A stretch of 5,618 bases of DNA from Sedimenticola sp. (GTDB taxonomy: Bacteria; Pseudomonadota; Gammaproteobacteria; Chromatiales; Chromatiaceae): positions 1 through 5,618 of the forward strand of contig JALULB010000027.1 of assembly GCA_027041035.1 (NCBI GenBank), given 5' to 3'. Both the position numbers and the translations under genes were made by a program. Of the stretch, positions 5,613-5,618 are shown piece after piece. Within the stretch, counting starts at the first letter, position 1, and the number at the start of each line of letters is the position of its first letter. The notes beneath the pieces are model-generated. The model was not told the DNA's origin. It searched no databases and saw only the letters and a program-made list of their open reading frames with translations.

Positions 5613-5618
5613 GATGAA

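Noticed and set aside
5613..5618. ATG at 5614 as the start of a further gene
   Set aside because: Only five bases follow the lptG stop plus one, too few to judge; a third operon gene is possible but cannot be supported here.

Overview
The window looks like a piece of a GC-rich gammaproteobacterial chromosome. The core is the well-known block in which pepA-holC on the minus strand diverges from lptF-lptG on the plus strand. This gene pairing and the protein sequences fit Gammaproteobacteria; a Xanthomonadales-like origin is a guess from base composition and overall feel, not something the window proves. No tRNA, rRNA, insertion sequence or CRISPR array is visible.

Left part (1-1015), accessory in character. 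The minus strand runs off the left edge inside a gene whose visible part matches the N-terminal glutaminase-type domain of the asparagine synthase family, the family that also contains lasso-peptide cyclases. Its start is unclear, it has no Shine-Dalgarno (SD) sequence, and the nucleophilic Cys2 expected of an active glutaminase is not at an ordinary start codon. Upstream on the same strand, after a 249-base gap holding a strong GC hairpin, is a convincing small gene (71 aa, 561-776) of unknown function with a good ribosome binding site and a plausible promoter. The more AT-rich stretch around 780-880 is a divergent intergenic region.

Middle (1016-1896). A short single-domain PilZ protein on the plus strand carries both c-di-GMP binding motifs and has a clear SD. 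It converges with holC (DNA polymerase III chi subunit), with only 17 bases between the two stop codons. In E. coli holC is followed by valS; here the pilZ gene sits in that place.

Right part (1468-5612). holC and pepA (leucyl aminopeptidase) form a tight minus-strand operon with a 10-base gap. Divergent from it, only 56 bases from the pepA start codon, begin lptF and lptG, joined by an ATGA overlap. Their products are the two inner-membrane permease subunits that, with the ATPase LptB, extract lipopolysaccharide and pass it to LptC and the rest of the Lpt bridge. All four genes appear intact, with expected lengths and key residues.

No clearly new biological system can be demonstrated here. 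The most promising leads are the odd asparagine-synthase-like gene at the left edge and the unassigned 71-aa gene upstream of it; deciding whether they form a peptide-modifying cluster needs the sequence to the left of the window.
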